The notes: a model not told the origin generated them from the letters alone. 64,000 nt of DNA from Gliomastix tumulicola (GCA_001599755.1 BCHX01000001.1:5084001-5148000), one strand, 5' to 3'; positions 23,381-37,050 are shown, counted from the first letter of the stretch. A program made the numbers and translations.

Positions 23381-23453
<73 letters not shown>
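23381..23453. repeat. (GA)36 microsatellite
   Basis: An uninterrupted GA dinucleotide run of about 72 nt lies in non-coding sequence. It creates artefactual Arg-Glu or Leu-Ser open frames on the two strands. It is probably highly length-variable. Confidence 0.95.
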
Positions 23454-23454
<1 letters not shown>

Positions 23455-26400
23455 AGTGGGAGGGATCTAATCGTAGCATCCATCCTCTTTGTTCCAAAAG
23501 CATCAGTCACGACGTGCATACTCGGAGTGTCGAGTGACGTGACGGTTACCAGGAATACGCGACGCACAGCCTGGACGGGCCGAAAGCAAAAGCAGAAAAA
23601 GAACAGAGACGCAGCGTCAACTCCGGTTGTCTCAGCCAATCCTTTTCGCCGCCGCGGCTGTGTCGAGGCCCCGGACAAGGGGGCATGCGCGCACAAATAA
23701 GCACGGCACACGCACAGCTCACGCCCAGGGGAGGCAGAGATCGGCCGCCCAGGTCGCGATACGAAAGACGGGAAGCTCTCTCTCCGGGCATCTGCGTATC
23801 TGCAGCCTGCTCCCTGGCTCGCTGCCTTTGACAGGCACGATGTATCAGCGCCACACCCACGTCCCATCGCAGGGATATCTTGCCGATTCGCCCACATCTG
23901 GTAGGCTGGGTCGACAATGATAGAGCCTGAAGAAGGGGTGTGCCGTAGTTCTGCTCCCACCCCTGCAGGTTCTTATGTCCCAGCCTTAAGATTGTCTTTG
24001 CGGGATGTACCTGTGGCACGGCAACACTGTGTGTGTGTGTGTGCGTACGAATAGGTGCTGCTGAATCGGTCGACACCTTGATCGTTAGAACGGAAGTTGA
24101 CTGTACGAGGATTTAGCGGATACTGTACGAAAGGAGAGGGATGTATCAGGAAGTACCTGATTCTCTCAACGGAGTGCTCTTGGGTGATTCGCCGGCGGGT
24201 CATCCAAGACACTAACAGGCAGTAGTTCCACCTTCCCCGGCTAGGCTTGCCTGTGTCATGCAGGAAATAGTTCCAGCACAGCTCATTTCTGTGACCTCGC
24301 TCTGCACGGCCCCTGAGGTAGCTTTTCCATATCGAGTACGACGTGCTGTACCGCACTGCCGAGAAGAGGCGCTTCGTCAGACCTATACTGGGAACTGGCC
24401 TGTTATAGATCAGTAGGATGAAATAGACGCCGTCCCGCATGGCTGATGACCGGAGGTCCAGAGTAAATGTCTCGCAGGCTCGCAACTCACACTAGGGGCC
24501 AGGCTTGCCATGTAACGTGCCTCCGTCTGGCGATCATGGCCAGGCACTTGCAAGGATCTGCCAGACTCTGAGGTGCTCAACGTCAGTGCGCATCAAAGAG
24601 GCGGCCGAGGTAGAGTGTACATTCCAGGTACTCGACAACTTTCCAGTGTCCCCGTACGAGGTATTAAACCCGCTCCCTGACAGATCCTTGCCCTGGCTCG
24701 GAACTTATCACTCGGAAAGGTACCTATAGGTACCAGGAGCGCTAGTGCCAGGTCTGCCGCCTGCATCAGGTGTTTTCCGTGGGGTTCGAGAGGGCAAAAT
24801 ACCACTAGCGTAGTCGCAGCTCGTACCTCCGTCCGCCCTCAACCAGTTTGTCGATCTGGAGAAGGCCCGGCCAGTGTCGAGTGTCGAAACCAGGTGCGGT
24901 TAATCTTTCATTAGTGCAGCTGCCAGTAGAGTGCCAGAGCCAGCGCCGGCGCCTTGTCCAGGTCAAAGCTTGCCCTGTGCTTGAAGCACTTTTGTTTCCT
25001 CTCGGGCCTTTGTAGGGGCTCCCGATATGTTCACAGAGTAGTTTTTTTTTTTTCGACCGAGTCCTGTCAGCCATCAATCACAGCGCTAAGGTATGGTATG
25101 CCTTGAAATATTCCCTGCACGGACACAGGTGCTGGGCAGAAATAGGATAGGGATGCATCATGAAACATAGGCGCGCATACGGGTACGCGTAGAAATGTAG
25201 GCGATGCGTAAATAAAATGAGATGCTCCGTCGCCTGCAGCTCGTGTTTTGCGGGCGCTCCCTCCCGTCCAGAGAGAGAGAGAGAGAGTGTGTGTATATGC
25301 AGGTGTGTGGTGTGCCATGTATGTGCGTCTGTGCGGTTGAGTGTGTGTGGCGTCCCCCTGCACCTCTTGTCGACCACAGCAACCGGAGAAAAAGAGCGTT
25401 GCAGTGATGGCTGCTGCAAAGCATCGAAAAATAGGTACTTTCTCTGATTTTAGAGTCTCGGCGCTGGCCAGTCCCTGCGTCTGTTGACTGTTCCTTCGGC
25501 AGATGATTTGGGCAATGCTACCTCACCTACGGCAAACCAGTAACTTGTGACCAGCCTTGATTTGAGTTGTGGCAGTTCTGTTGATATTCTCCGACTGGTA
25601 TCCGTATGACTAGCTGACATCCACAGCAGGGGGCAGCTCGGCCGGCAGCTCTGCACTCCGTAACCTTTCACCAACTGGGGTCCGGGAACTGGGGCCTGCT
25701 CCAGGAACTGACTCGACGGCTCCTCTGCTGATGGGCGCAATATTGAAGGACTGTACTGCTTCCCAGGATGTCGAGACCGTCATCCAAGACAACAATGAGC
25801 ACGAGCATCTGATATGTGAGACAAAACAGACCATTTGGGCGGCTTGCGTCAAGCACCTGCAGTACTTGCATATTTGTGGATGCCGGCAGGTCCTGGCTGC
25901 ATGTGTTCTCCAGTCGGTCTGAACCCAAGAGTACGAGCTACCTATCCATACACATACACCAGATATATGAGGTGGCGAGGCAAAGCGATATTTGTCATAC
26001 CCTTTGAACGCAAGCTGCCATTGGTGATGGATCGGATGAGCGAATACTGACGTGTGACGTCGTGAACATGACAGACAGAGGAGTTGCTTTGTTTCCTGCC
26101 TTGCTGATCGCTGTACGGATGGACATGTGGTGGTTGGCTTCGCAGGGCTTCACCCGAGAATGCATCTGAAAAGTTCTGGCTTCCTCTCCGTGGAGAAGGC
26201 TCACCCGTGCTCTTGATGGAACTGTTGGAGCCTCAACCCAAGGTGACAGATGACGTGGAGCGGCACACCATCCGGCAGCAGTTGGACGGGTCCGGTCTGG
26301 CGCCAGTATGGATTTCCCTGCAACCCAACACCAGAGGTCGATCAATGAGATAGGAGGCGTATGTCGATACACCAGGACTGCATGGGCTTAGTTCGAGTGC

Positions 26401-26647
26401 TTCTTGGCCCCCAAGCATTCAGCCCAAGGGGAATAATGTATCTGATTTGCAGCTTGTCGCCAATGCCGTGGTCGTAGCGACGCATGGTATTCTTCGCGCT
26501 CCTTCGCACTAGCTAGCCCACACGTTCTGGATTGACTAGGAGGGTGTGGCAGCGTTTTGATGGCTGCTTTACTGTCGTCGTTAATTAAGTGCCCACGGCT
26601 CTGATCGTATAAGCAGTTAGTAGTGTGCAATATCCCATCTCAGCCTG

Positions 26648-26687
26648 CACGTGCAAGTAATATCGAGCTTTCTTCTGGAACCACGTG
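26648..26687. promoter_or_regulatory. Pair of CACGTG E-box-type motifs
   Basis: CACGTG occurs at 26648-26653 and 26682-26687, 34 nt apart, inside the gene desert. The hexamer is a typical bHLH (Cbf1/SREBP-like) site, but no promoter is identified nearby, so relevance is uncertain. Confidence 0.25.
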
Positions 26688-29600
26688 CACGCTGTTCAGG
26701 TAATTAAGCACCATACAGGATTAAACGCCGAAGCCCAATCGGAAGGAGGACCAAAGCATCAGGCGATGGGAGCATTAGCACGTCTCCACACCACCGACAG
26801 GCCCTCTCGACGGAATGTGAGAAGATGGTGGGCAATTTGGGTCGTTGACAACGCCAGCTCTAAAGGCCCCCGGCTCACGGACGCCCTTGGATATTCCATG
26901 GCGAGAGTCTCGAGTGTGAGCGATGTCGGCAACAAAGTATGTTTGATCCAAGCACCGCAAGCAAGGACGATGCTTCTCGCACCTCCATCAACTGGGCCCG
27001 ATGATACCGTGGAGCGTCTTCCCCAACATCAGGACGCTGGAGAGTGACGTCGCGAACCGTTGACGAGCTGGGCATGACACGGCTTGTGAATGTGACCTGT
27101 GTGCCTGTGTCCTCCCCGTTCTCCACTCCCTTATACTGGCCGTGGAGGCGAACAATGGCGTCGGCATTCGGACACCTTACTAAACCCTTCATTGCTCGCG
27201 TTCGTGGAGACTTGCTTCGACAAGGTCTAAGACACTGTGGAGCTCTGAGAAAGCACTGACAAGGAGTCGACAACCAGCAGGTATCTCTCAGATGATCCGT
27301 CCACACGCACAGTGCTTCGCATACGTTATTGATTGTCCAGCTTTCGTGTTAAACGGAGAACGACACCTCCACCATGTTGCATTAGCGGGGACCATCCTTG
27401 TTTGCTCTTGATAGAACGTCTTGTGGGGGCGATCGTACTGGGTGGCCCCCTGTGAGTAAGGCCAGGGAGACGGCTACAAGCACATCATGATTCACGAGGC
27501 TGTCAGTCCATTTGGCCCTTTGCTATTCAAACAATCGGGACCAACCGTCTGGCGATGAACATACCTTGGGACGCCCAGCTTTAATGGGTGGCCGAGGCGT
27601 ATGAGGGTGCGGTATTCGACCTTGCTTGTGCTTCGACAGCTCAAGGAGCCACTTGCAGCACTTGACGTCTAAAGTGGCCACCCGTGGTCTGTCTGTTCCA
27701 TGTTCAATAAGATGAAAGCTTTGTGCAGAGCATCAGATAAAGGTCTCAAGCGCTGGGTGCACGAATCACCTGCTCTGCTCTGTGCAGGTGAGACATGGTA
27801 AGCTCTGAGACTGTCTCATCAACAGACACCCTCTCCGTCACATTATGCATGCAGCTTGCCCCACTGGGCAATTGTGATTGTTAGCTGTAGAGCCATGGCA
27901 CAGGCGGTCGATTACTGGACTCTGCTCATGCTTCAACATTCTGACGCAACATTGGGCGGAACGGGATGTGACCACATCCGACCCTGTCAATATCTGAATG
28001 GGTGGACCGGAGATGCCCCGGATATCAGTGGGAAAATTGCCCTTTCGAGCAGCGTTTTGTTGTGAAAGTTCTCTGCCATCTTGCTGTAGTGTGTCCTGCA
28101 CCTGTCGGCGGATGGACCAGCCAGTCCACGAAAGGACATCCGACGAATGGCTCTTGGATATGCCGGGTATCCCTTTGTGGGTGGGCGAGTCTGTCATACA
28201 TCATTGTGAAAAGTGGCAGCTGAGGTGACTACTGCATCTCGGGCAGCGGCCTCATTCGCAACAGGTGCGATTAATGAGGGTGTCTCACAATAAGCCACTG
28301 GTCGAAGAAGGAGCATGACCCTTGTAACGCCAGTCTCAGACCCTCCCGTGTGCATTTTGTACCAGAAGACGTCGAAGTAGTCAACGGACGAGTGACAGAG
28401 CGTAGGATTGACGATCTTTTGGCTGCCAGACTACCGGCTATTTGGTACTGCAGGGCTCTTTAGCAGAGGGCAGCAAGTGGCTTGCGAATCGTGCAGGTCG
28501 TATAAGTACCATCAGGATATGTCGGTACCTTCTTTACCCACCAATCTCGCGACGTGCAATATGCCGTGGGTAGACTGTCGTGTGTTCTTTTGTCCGGCTT
28601 TGCGTATCGAGTATAGTTAAAGAAGGAAGGTGGCTGCTGGTGGGAGATTGCATCAGTCCGCACGTTCATGCTGGAGTCTTCTGGTCGAGGTTGATTGCCG
28701 ATGATTGGCGATCTGGTGCTTCGGACGACCCCCATACGCAGTCACAAGTTGCCGCTCCAAAACACTTTGGCTCGCGATGGCGATGGCAATGATGACCGCA
28801 TGCCGTGGTGGATGCTGCCGACAGTGGGAGGGGTGATCGTCGAGGCTGGAAGCAGACGACGATCACTGCCAAAGATTGGGCTGGCTCGGGCTGGCTTAGG
28901 TGGGCTTAGGGTGACTTGGAGGGCGCACCCCCGGCAGGTGCGACTGGGCTGGACCTGCCAGTCGAGCTACGGCAAGGACCGTCAGGAAGGTGCGTCCGGC
29001 TCGGGCGAGGAAGGGGTCACATGCGAAAGGATTGGTCTGCACTTTCCCCAGATCTGGCGTTGCAAGCAGGAGGATCCGGGCTCATGTGCCTCACGACGGC
29101 AGCACGACCATCTCAGGTCCTGGGTTAATTAAGGTGGTTTGCACCCTGCCTCACATCTTCTTTCCCAAGCGTGCCGTGCGTCGCCAGAGTCCACGGATGG
29201 CGCAAACTAGACAAAGTCCAAACACCCAGGTCTCTCTCCCTGCTTGCTCAAGCTTGGCAGAGAGCTCTTGCTCCGCACAGTGCAGAGATCTAAGTTTCCC
29301 ACAGCCCATTGCCAGTGGGAGGAGTGGAAAGAGCTCCTTCCCCGCCTTCCTAATCAACCACCATCACGATTTGCTTCACTCGATGGGAGTCACAGGAGGG
29401 AGCATGCAGCCATGTTCACAAACTGACGTAGGATAGAGGCTTGGGTGCCCCTCGAGGTGTGCTCAGCGGTTGGGTGTGTCTTGCGACTTGCATGCGACTT
29501 GCATGCGACGTGCTTGGGTAATGTCTATGGTAATAATAGAATAAGGAGGGGGCTGTCGAGAATGGAGCCTGCTTTGGAGCCTGCCTTGGACTTACCTCAA

Positions 29601-32129
29601 GGACTGCGTGTACCTAAACCGGCTATAACGTTATTTCGAGCAACTGCGCGACTGCGCTTGCCGCACTTGTGTTGGTGAAGAGGCGCGGCTTCGGCGGAGC
29701 TTGACATCTCCAGAACCCGCCAACCCGCCAACCCGCCAGCCTGCATCGCGCACAGCAGCAAGCCGAAAACGAGCAGCGAGGCAAAGACCGATTCCTGATC
29801 ATCGCCATCCGCCCTGTCGTGCCCTGTCGTGCCCTGAAGTTTCGCCGCCGCCAGAGCTCACAGACCACCAGGCAGTTGAGCTAGCTGCCCCTTTTGGCAT
29901 CGAGCAGAGCGTCCAAGGCCCAGCCACACGCCCCCTCCCTCTTCGACAGCTGTGCTATCGACGCTGATGTGATTGGCTAGGGGCTTGGCTACGCGCAGAC
30001 AAAACGCAAAATGACGGTTTTAGCCCGACACAACTGCCGCGTCGGCAGAATGGAGCGTTTAGAGATCTCACCTGAGGGCAAGCCTTGCGCCCCTTGGCCA
30101 TCAACACCGCCCGTTCTCGTTCGACCAGGCCTGCCTCGGCCGCTGATCAGTCCTTTGACGCCTTTCCCGCTTCAACGTTTGCGAGCCCCCCACCCTGGCC
30201 AACTGACACTAGCTTTTAGTGCCATCCACCTGGCAAATATCAGTGATTCGCAGTGCCGCCGCTAGAATCTGTCAAGTCTGACGCTCGCCCGACGAGCGAG
30301 ATTGTCCAGGTTTACGCAGCGGCCAACCACCCCGAGGTGCGAGTTGCGAGGGAGGGAGGGATGACATGAACCCGTCTTGACGAAAGCTGGCTTTTCCGGG
30401 AGACGCACTGACGCCCTCTTGTGACTTTGCAGACAGCCTTTGGGCCGTCCCACTCTTTGCGCTATGCACTCTCGTACTGGCTGTCACTCGGGAGTATCTT
30501 TAACGATTCCAGTGCTCAGAGACACACAGTAGCCTGCCTTGGCAACCCATTACCACACTCATGTGCGGATGTGGATAGATAATAATAATAAGAGACGACC
30601 AAGGGCATCGTCGATGGGTCGCACCCCCCGGCCCTCCTCGATCATTGCTGCGGCTCCAGCCCGAGAGAATGCCTCCTCGAGAGCTTGCTGTCAAGCCCTG
30701 CGAGGGCGCGACCCTCCTGGATCTGTTGAGCTTGGACGGCACATTGCAACCTCCGTGGCCAGTGGTCTCCTCGATGATTTGCGGGTCGAATGTCCGGCTC
30801 GGGGGATTCTGGCCCAGCCAGACCAGGGACGCCCCCCCGACCCCCCCCTACACTCTTTGCTCGCAGGGGTCAGGCATTCTGGTTGAGAAGGAGGGGAGGG
30901 GCGAGCTCTGGCGAATGGCCGAGGGGGAATCCTCGAGATTTCTTGACACCACGGTCCACCATATCCCTGCCGGCCGCCTCTCCACCCAGACCATACCAAC
31001 TCAGGTCTCCGTTTTCCTAGACTTTTTGCATTGATTTGCACCACGCCCGCTGACCCTTCCTCGGCACCCCAGTCCCCACCGCTGTCACCGGTACATGGAG
31101 GCTTGTGATGATAGGCTGCTCAGGTGCCATCGTCTTGCTCAACCCTCCTCCACTCGGTAGAGGACGAGAAGACAAGGATTGTGTCTATCATCAAGACACA
31201 CTAAAGAGGGAACGCGGATAGTGCACAACTTTATGCAACATTCACTCGCGAGTGTCTCGGGGAGCATCGCTGGCTCGAAACCTCGCGACGGCCATGCAGC
31301 TTTCGAGAGGCGGCTAGCTTCCTACGCTCGCCTTCCCCCCTGAAGACCGAGAGAGGCTGTGAACCTCTGCTTGCATGAGCTTCACCACCAAACATGATCA
31401 TGGGCTTCAAGTCTTGACTCAGTGAAAGTCGCGTCTTCAGAGACAGATCTCTGCAAGTGGATTGCCTTATCCCTATCTCCTTCCAGGAATGGCTGCATGC
31501 GCTACAGTGTGTTATAATGCTATCGGCCGCTTAGCCCATCATAAAGCGATCCGGCTTTTTTAGTGCTCCGAAGAGAGCAAGATGGCCGCCCCGCTAACCT
31601 TGCCTTCCAGTCGTCCTGTGTACATGGAAGTACCTACCTGATCAGACCTTGGCTCTACTAAGTTCATGTCTTCAGGACGGGACCTGGCTACCCACCCTCC
31701 ACCCCTGACCATTGCCGAGAGCTCCAACGTCCTGTGTGTACTTGCTACCTGGTAGGCACTCTTGCTGCCATCTGCCGTTGCTGGGCTAAACCCGACAGTA
31801 TACAAGTATGCATGCATCTCCAGGCGCCCGTTCAACCTCAGTCGCGTTTTCTGGTAGCTCCCGCCGTGGTGTATGCCGACCGCCACCCAGACACCATCCA
31901 TCCTGACTGCTGGCGCTTCCTCTGAACTTCGTCTTGTCGTTATTGAGAGCAGTTACACAGCTTGTTCTCCGCTGTCTTCGGTTGTCCTCTGTTGAAGAAG
32001 GGCAGACGGCAGGGGATCCTCACCTCGGCCTCACCTCTCCCTCACCACCAGGCCGGCAGTCGCGCGACAACTTGGCAACAACCAGCCAAACAAATTCTGA
32101 ATAGCAAGGGAAGAGAAAGAGATGCCCTC

Positions 32130-34287
32130 ATGACGACCACAGTGACTTACGCGGTCACCATGCCAGAGTCGAGAGCAGACACTGCCCCGTCAAGTCTCTG
32201 GTCCAACTATGGTGCACCGGTACACATGTCGCCGCGAATGAGAAGCAACCTGGAGACAGGCATTGTCCCGCCCTCTGCAGTATCACCACACTCCAGCCGC
32301 CCGCGGAGCGAAGCCCCCAACATGGACCACCCAGCATACTCCTATGGTCGATACTCCCACGACGAAGCCGAGCCGTACAACGGCCACGGCCATGGCCACG
32401 CACCAGGACTGCCATCGCACGGCTTCCAGAACAGCCTCAAGCGGACCTTCTCGCAAGCCGAGGGACCTGCGGGCCAAGAGCTTGTGCAGGATCTTCGAGG
32501 AGAGGATGCGTCGAGAATGAACAATGCCAACCAAGATCACAAGCTTTTGGCATTCCGACCACCGCAGGCAAAGCACACGATTACTGACCATCATGGGCGT
32601 GTCCAGTCGCTCGAGCTGGCAGCCCAGCTGCATGGCATGTTTTTCCTATCCGAGATGCCCACCAACGCCAGCGATGGGACAACCATGGCCCCCGAGTTGA
32701 CCTGTTACCGACGCAATCTCTTCCAGATCAGCGGCTCCTTGGTCACTCCCAGAGGACCGCTGTCGGTCATCACTGAGTCTGAGACTGTTCCCATCACCAA
32801 CATGGAAGTCACCATCTCTGCGATCGAATCAGTCGACGGAAATCCGGTCCGACTCATCGTCATCCCATGGAAAACGCCACCCCCGAACTCCCCCGACGTG
32901 GCCCATAACGCGGACCAAGAGCCGCCCGCGCTCCCCCTGATTCCTTTCCAGGAGGACCCAACCGAGGCGACGGTGGGCGACTACGCTGTCTACCCTATCG
33001 GCTGGCGGCGTCTCCAGTTTCGCATGTGAGTAGTGCATAGTGTCTCCCTTCTCGCCAGCTTGAAGGGCCGCGGCCAGCCAGCTTGCTGACAACTCCTCCC
33101 TCAGTGCTACGGCAAACAATGGCCGGCGCAAGGAACTCCAGCAGCATTTCGTGCTCCACCTGAAGGTGTTTGCCACACTCGCCAACAATACCAGGGTCGT
33201 TCTGACTGAGTCGACGACGTCGCCGATCGTGGTGCGGGGACGAAGCCCACGGAACTTTCAGGCGCGCAAGGAGATCCCGCTTCTGGGATCCAGCGCTGGA
33301 TCAAGGGGCCAAGCGTTGGTCGAGACAGGGCTCGGAGTTGTTGCAGGAGTGACGATGAAGCAGCAGGGGGTGAAGTCGAAGGGCAGCATGGAGCACTTGG
33401 TCCAGCGAGCGCCTCCGTTCAACTTCAGCTCTCCGAAACCCGGGAGCGTGATGAACTCTGTCAGACCCAGGTACGTAGAAGCACCAAGACTGGTGGTTAG
33501 GCAACGTGTTTGTATCGCATACTGACTGTTTTGCTTTGTTAGTGGCTTCCCAGGTTGGGGCGGTACTAGCGGTCCGCTGCCCCAAGTCCAACCGACCACC
33601 ACCGGTTCTTATCAGCCACCAACGACGATGGCACCGGACATGTACCATAAGCTTCCTCTCACCAGTGGCGGCGGTTTCAATGCAGAGACGGCAGAGATGC
33701 CACTTCAGACAACAGTGCCACCTTCGGTGCCTGTGGGCTTGATAACCGAGGAACGACCTCTTGGATCTCAGTATACCTACGCGCCACCCCGGCATCTACC
33801 TTTGGGAGCCACCTCGCAGCCAGGGTCGGATAGTACTGTCAGCATCCCTCGATTTGTTGACGATGGGCGTCCATCGAAGGCCCCGCGTACGGGTGGGCAT
33901 CAGACGGTGCATGGCTCCAACCCGTTGCCGACTAGTGAGGCTCCGGGAGACTATCGATATGGTGCCTACACACCGGTCAGCAACGGGGCTGGAGAGGTGA
34001 ACGCACCCAGCTATGTTTCCGAGACAACGCCATCGCACTCGGCTCCGTCGCGGGAACTCTACCACTCCCCCTCAACGTGGACGACATCGGCAGGGGAGTC
34101 GAGCTCAACTGTGGCGTATGCCGCACCTGATGGACGAACATATGCATATGACCAGTACAAAGATCGCCCGAGCAGTGGCGGTCCGCAGGTCAAGGCTGGG
34201 GGCCAGGGAAGCCACCCTGAACCCTTCAACGGAGCTCACCGGGGTTCCTTCGACGGCTTGAGCAACTACTCTTGGGGCAACAGTTAG
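32130..34287 (+). CDS. NDT80/PhoG-type transcription factor
   Basis: Three exons (32130-33025, 33105-33470, 33543-34287) give 668 residues. The NDT80/PhoG Ig-fold DNA-binding domain covers about residues 155-400. Its hallmark stretches are ELTCYRRNLFQISGSL, VGDYAVYPIGWRRLQFR, then ATANNGRRKELQQHFVLHL across intron 1, and GRSPRNFQARKEIPLLG. Family members (Ndt80, Neurospora VIB-1 and FSD-1, Aspergillus XprG) control meiosis or sexual development, starvation responses and heterokaryon incompatibility. The core CYRRNLFQISGS differs from what I recall of VIB-1, so a different paralogue is likely. The flanking 150 N-terminal and 270 C-terminal residues are low-complexity, rich in Pro, Ser, Gly and Tyr. 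The start is the first ATG with reasonable context; a second in-frame ATG lies 30 nt on. The long upstream interval fits a developmentally regulated gene. Confidence 0.88.
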
Positions 34288-35453
34288 CGACAAGTTATCC
34301 TGAACGAGGAGCCAGGGCGTGACTTCGATGTCGACAGACAACAGCTTGCGTCGATGGGACGTTGGCCAGAGGAGGAGGACGAGGAGGAGGGCGAGGAGGG
34401 CAATCCTGTGGGACAAGCCCCCGAGCAGCAGTTTTGGTTTGGGTCACTTTGACTCAAGCGACATCTGGAGACCCAGGCCTGTATAATAAGGACGTACGGT
34501 CATTTGGGAGGAAATTCTGCCTTTTTTTTTGTGTGCGATCTTACGTGGTCTTTTGATGGAAGCAACGGGATATGGATGGCGAATTTTGGGCGGCACGACT
34601 CCCTCAACAGGGCGTGCCAGGGATATTAGGGATTTGGACCAGGGCGACTGTTACCAGGCAGTCTTGGGTGGATTTCTTGCGTTTCTTCCTTTGCGGTTTC
34701 TGCTCCAACACGTTGAATGATGACTATGGGGGCCTCTGGGGGGAACACGAGCAGCCCGGAGGTCGAGGCGATATAAAGAGCTTGTCGTGTCAGACGGCGG
34801 CACGGGGCCGACGAGTTTCGGGAGGGGCGTGGCGTAGGAGCCGTTGATACCCGGGAAGGGAGGATAGCGAATGCCTGAACGAATGATTGATCTGAGCGGA
34901 AGCGAATAGGCTGGCATGTGGCGTCTCTTGTGTGTGTGTGTGTGTGTGTGTGGTGATAATCGCGTATATATATGTATGTGTTCTGTGCAGTGCTGTTGAG
35001 GTTCCTCGTACGAGACTATGAAGGAAGCGAAGTTAGCTGTTTCTCACCGAAAGATAGGACTTTGTATATGTGACTAGCCGCGGCCTCGTGCCCTCGTGCA
35101 ACTCTGCCGAGTCGCTAGCGGCTTAGGTTGATCCCCTCCCAGCCAACCAGGCAGAGCAATCCTAGATGACAGAGGCTGTCAGCGATGACAGTGTGGCTGG
35201 CGGTTGTCTCGCTTATTACTGGATGTCAGTCCCAACTGTGGGGAAGGCGTGGCTGTCGCTGGGACATGGATGTATCTTTTGGCGTTGTTGTGTATGTGGA
35301 GATACTTTGGGAGTAGCTGGAAGTCGCCCCTTTGCAACTAGACCGCCTGATGGCCCCCCTGTAACTTAGTTCAGAGCGCCAATCTTTTTTCATCGCCAGT
35401 TGACGACGGAGGAGGCCGGGCACAAACCACAGAGACGGCTCACGATTAGCGAT
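34288..35453. other. Intergenic spacer with GT repeat
   Basis: This 1.2-kb spacer between same-strand genes contains a (TG)12-type run at 34929-34952 followed by a short TA-rich patch. No gene is seen. A T-rich run near 34512 probably lies in the 3' UTR of the NDT80-type gene. Confidence 0.5.
34929..34952. repeat. (TG)n microsatellite
   Basis: Twenty-four nucleotides of alternating TG in non-coding DNA. Confidence 0.9.
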
Positions 35454-36473
35454 ATGTTTGAACTACCAGAGGCCAAGAGGTTTGTTTCACTTCTGTCTGG
35501 CTAATGAGGATTTTTAATTGATGTCTATGTGCTAACTGTCTGCGATAGAGTCCGACGTGAGGAGCTCGTGGGGGAGTCGGACCTCGAGAGCGAGGGCTCC
35601 GATGGCGAGGATGAGGCCATCCGGGCACGGCTCGAGGCGCAGATGGCGCAGTCGCTAGGGCTGGCGGATATCACCGTCGAGAAAGCTCCTCCTGTGAGCG
35701 CGTCGAAGCCTCCGTCCCGGGTGCAGCGTCGTGCGTCGGGTGCGGCGCGAGAGGCATCACGCGAGGCTTCTTCTTCTTCTTCTTCTTCTGACGACGACAT
35801 GGACGATGCTGCCAGCGACGACCAGTCTGACGGGGGGGAAGGCGATGGCCGCGAGGAGTATGAGTTCAATCTCTTTGGCGGTGTCACGGGCGCTCCTACA
35901 AAGGTCGTGCTGGAGGACGACTCCAAACCAAAGGGGGACGGCGCACTGGAGTCACGACATCCGCGGGCCTTCTACCTCGCAGAGAAACTATCCGACGAGG
36001 AGAGGAGAAAATTATTCTTCGCAGCCGTGACGGGGGAGCAGGTGCTGGAGCAGTCCCAACAACGGTGGTGGGGGATGGAGTACCCCTGGCGGGTGACGCA
36101 CATCACAACCGTCACCAAGACGGCGCCCGACGGAACGACACAGACCAAAGCTGCCTCCGACGAGGACGAGGCGAGGAGGAAGATGAAGAGACGTCCAGGG
36201 AAGAAGACGAGGATTGCCCTACGGATGAGGGAGAGGAAGAAGAAGGAGAAGGCGGAGCAGGCAGAAAGAAAGGCGAAGGAGAAGAAGGAGGAGGCAGAAA
36301 AGAAAGCAAAGGAGAAGGAGGAGCAGGTCAAGGACAAGAAGGCGAGGATGAACAGACTGAAGAAGCTGAGGAAGAGGGCGAAGAATAGGGAGCAGAAGGC
36401 TGCGGCAAAGAGTGCTGAGGAGGGGGAAGGGAAGGGAGGAGAGGACAGTGAGGGGGGTAGTTCGAGCGAGTAG
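35454..36473 (+). CDS. DUF2011-like charged coiled-coil protein
   Basis: Two exons, 35454-35479 (26 nt) and 35549-36473, give 316 residues. The intron uses an unusual GTTTGT donor with a GCTAAC branch. Splicing creates MFELPEAKRVRREEL, the N-terminus I associate with the fungal DUF2011 family. The middle has a Ser run and acidic stretches (SSSSSSSDDDMDD), then a conserved-looking block EEYEFNLFGG and RHPRAFYLAEKLSDEERRKLFF. Residues about 220-300 are almost entirely Lys/Glu/Arg/Ala and predict one long charged helix with nuclear-localisation-like clusters (KMKRRPGKKTR). No enzymatic motif is visible. A nuclear or nucleolar role is inferred from composition only. Confidence 0.82.
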
Positions 36474-37050
36474 GTGCCATGGAATAGCTGCTCGGACGAC
36501 TCTTCTACTTTGTCCTATCACGAAAACCAGCCCCGACTATCTTATGTCTCGAGCTGTCTATATAAAAGTTGTGATGACTGGATTATTGGCTCCTTAACAG
36601 GATGGGAATAGAGGCAGCACCTGCCATATTGCCCGAATGGGAAATGAAGTGTGTATAAGTGGTGTTAAAATCAGCTTGTGCAGCGAGTTAGCTCCCCAGA
36701 CGGTGCCAATGTTGGTGAAACACGCACCCCACCTTCAATCACAAGTAGCACTTTCCCAAGCTCAACACCAGCGAAAACTGATCTCTCGCCTGCATGCACA
36801 TTTCGCTGTTTTCCTGTCTTTCTCTGTATACCTCCGTACGCATTGCCTAGATCCCCGACCGAGTAGCCGATTACACGACTTTTGGACATTTTCATACGCC
36901 CCGACGAGCATGGACTAAGCTGAAAATACACGACTTCGAAGGCGCCGTACACGCACCGACTTGGACCTGGGCTCGGCCTCACAATGTGCCATCGCGAACC
37001 ATTCGACCTATTTGCGAGTGACTGAGAGAGCGCGAGACGACGAGAGCAAC
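36474..37050. other. Intergenic spacer
   Basis: This 577-nt spacer between same-strand genes presumably holds a 3' UTR followed by the promoter of the STRIPAK gene. Nothing else is recognised. Confidence 0.5.

Larger units (their letters stand above)
21958..32129. other. 10-kb interval with no supported gene
   Basis: Between the RBR ligase and the NDT80-type regulator I find only short unsupported open frames (at most about 215 codons, and that one passes through a GA microsatellite). Visible items are (AAAG)n at about 23022-23041, (GA)36 at 23381-23453, (GT)n at 24029-24043, two CACGTG boxes at 26648 and 26682, three AACCCGCC copies at 29714-29737 and a 12-bp palindrome at 31243-31254. The right-hand 1-2 kb is probably the promoter and long 5' UTR of the downstream transcription factor. 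Non-coding RNA genes cannot be excluded. Confidence 0.5.

Noticed and set aside
23313..23960. 215-codon minus-strand frame
   Set aside because: A large part is a Leu-Ser run created by the (GA)36 microsatellite; no conserved part.
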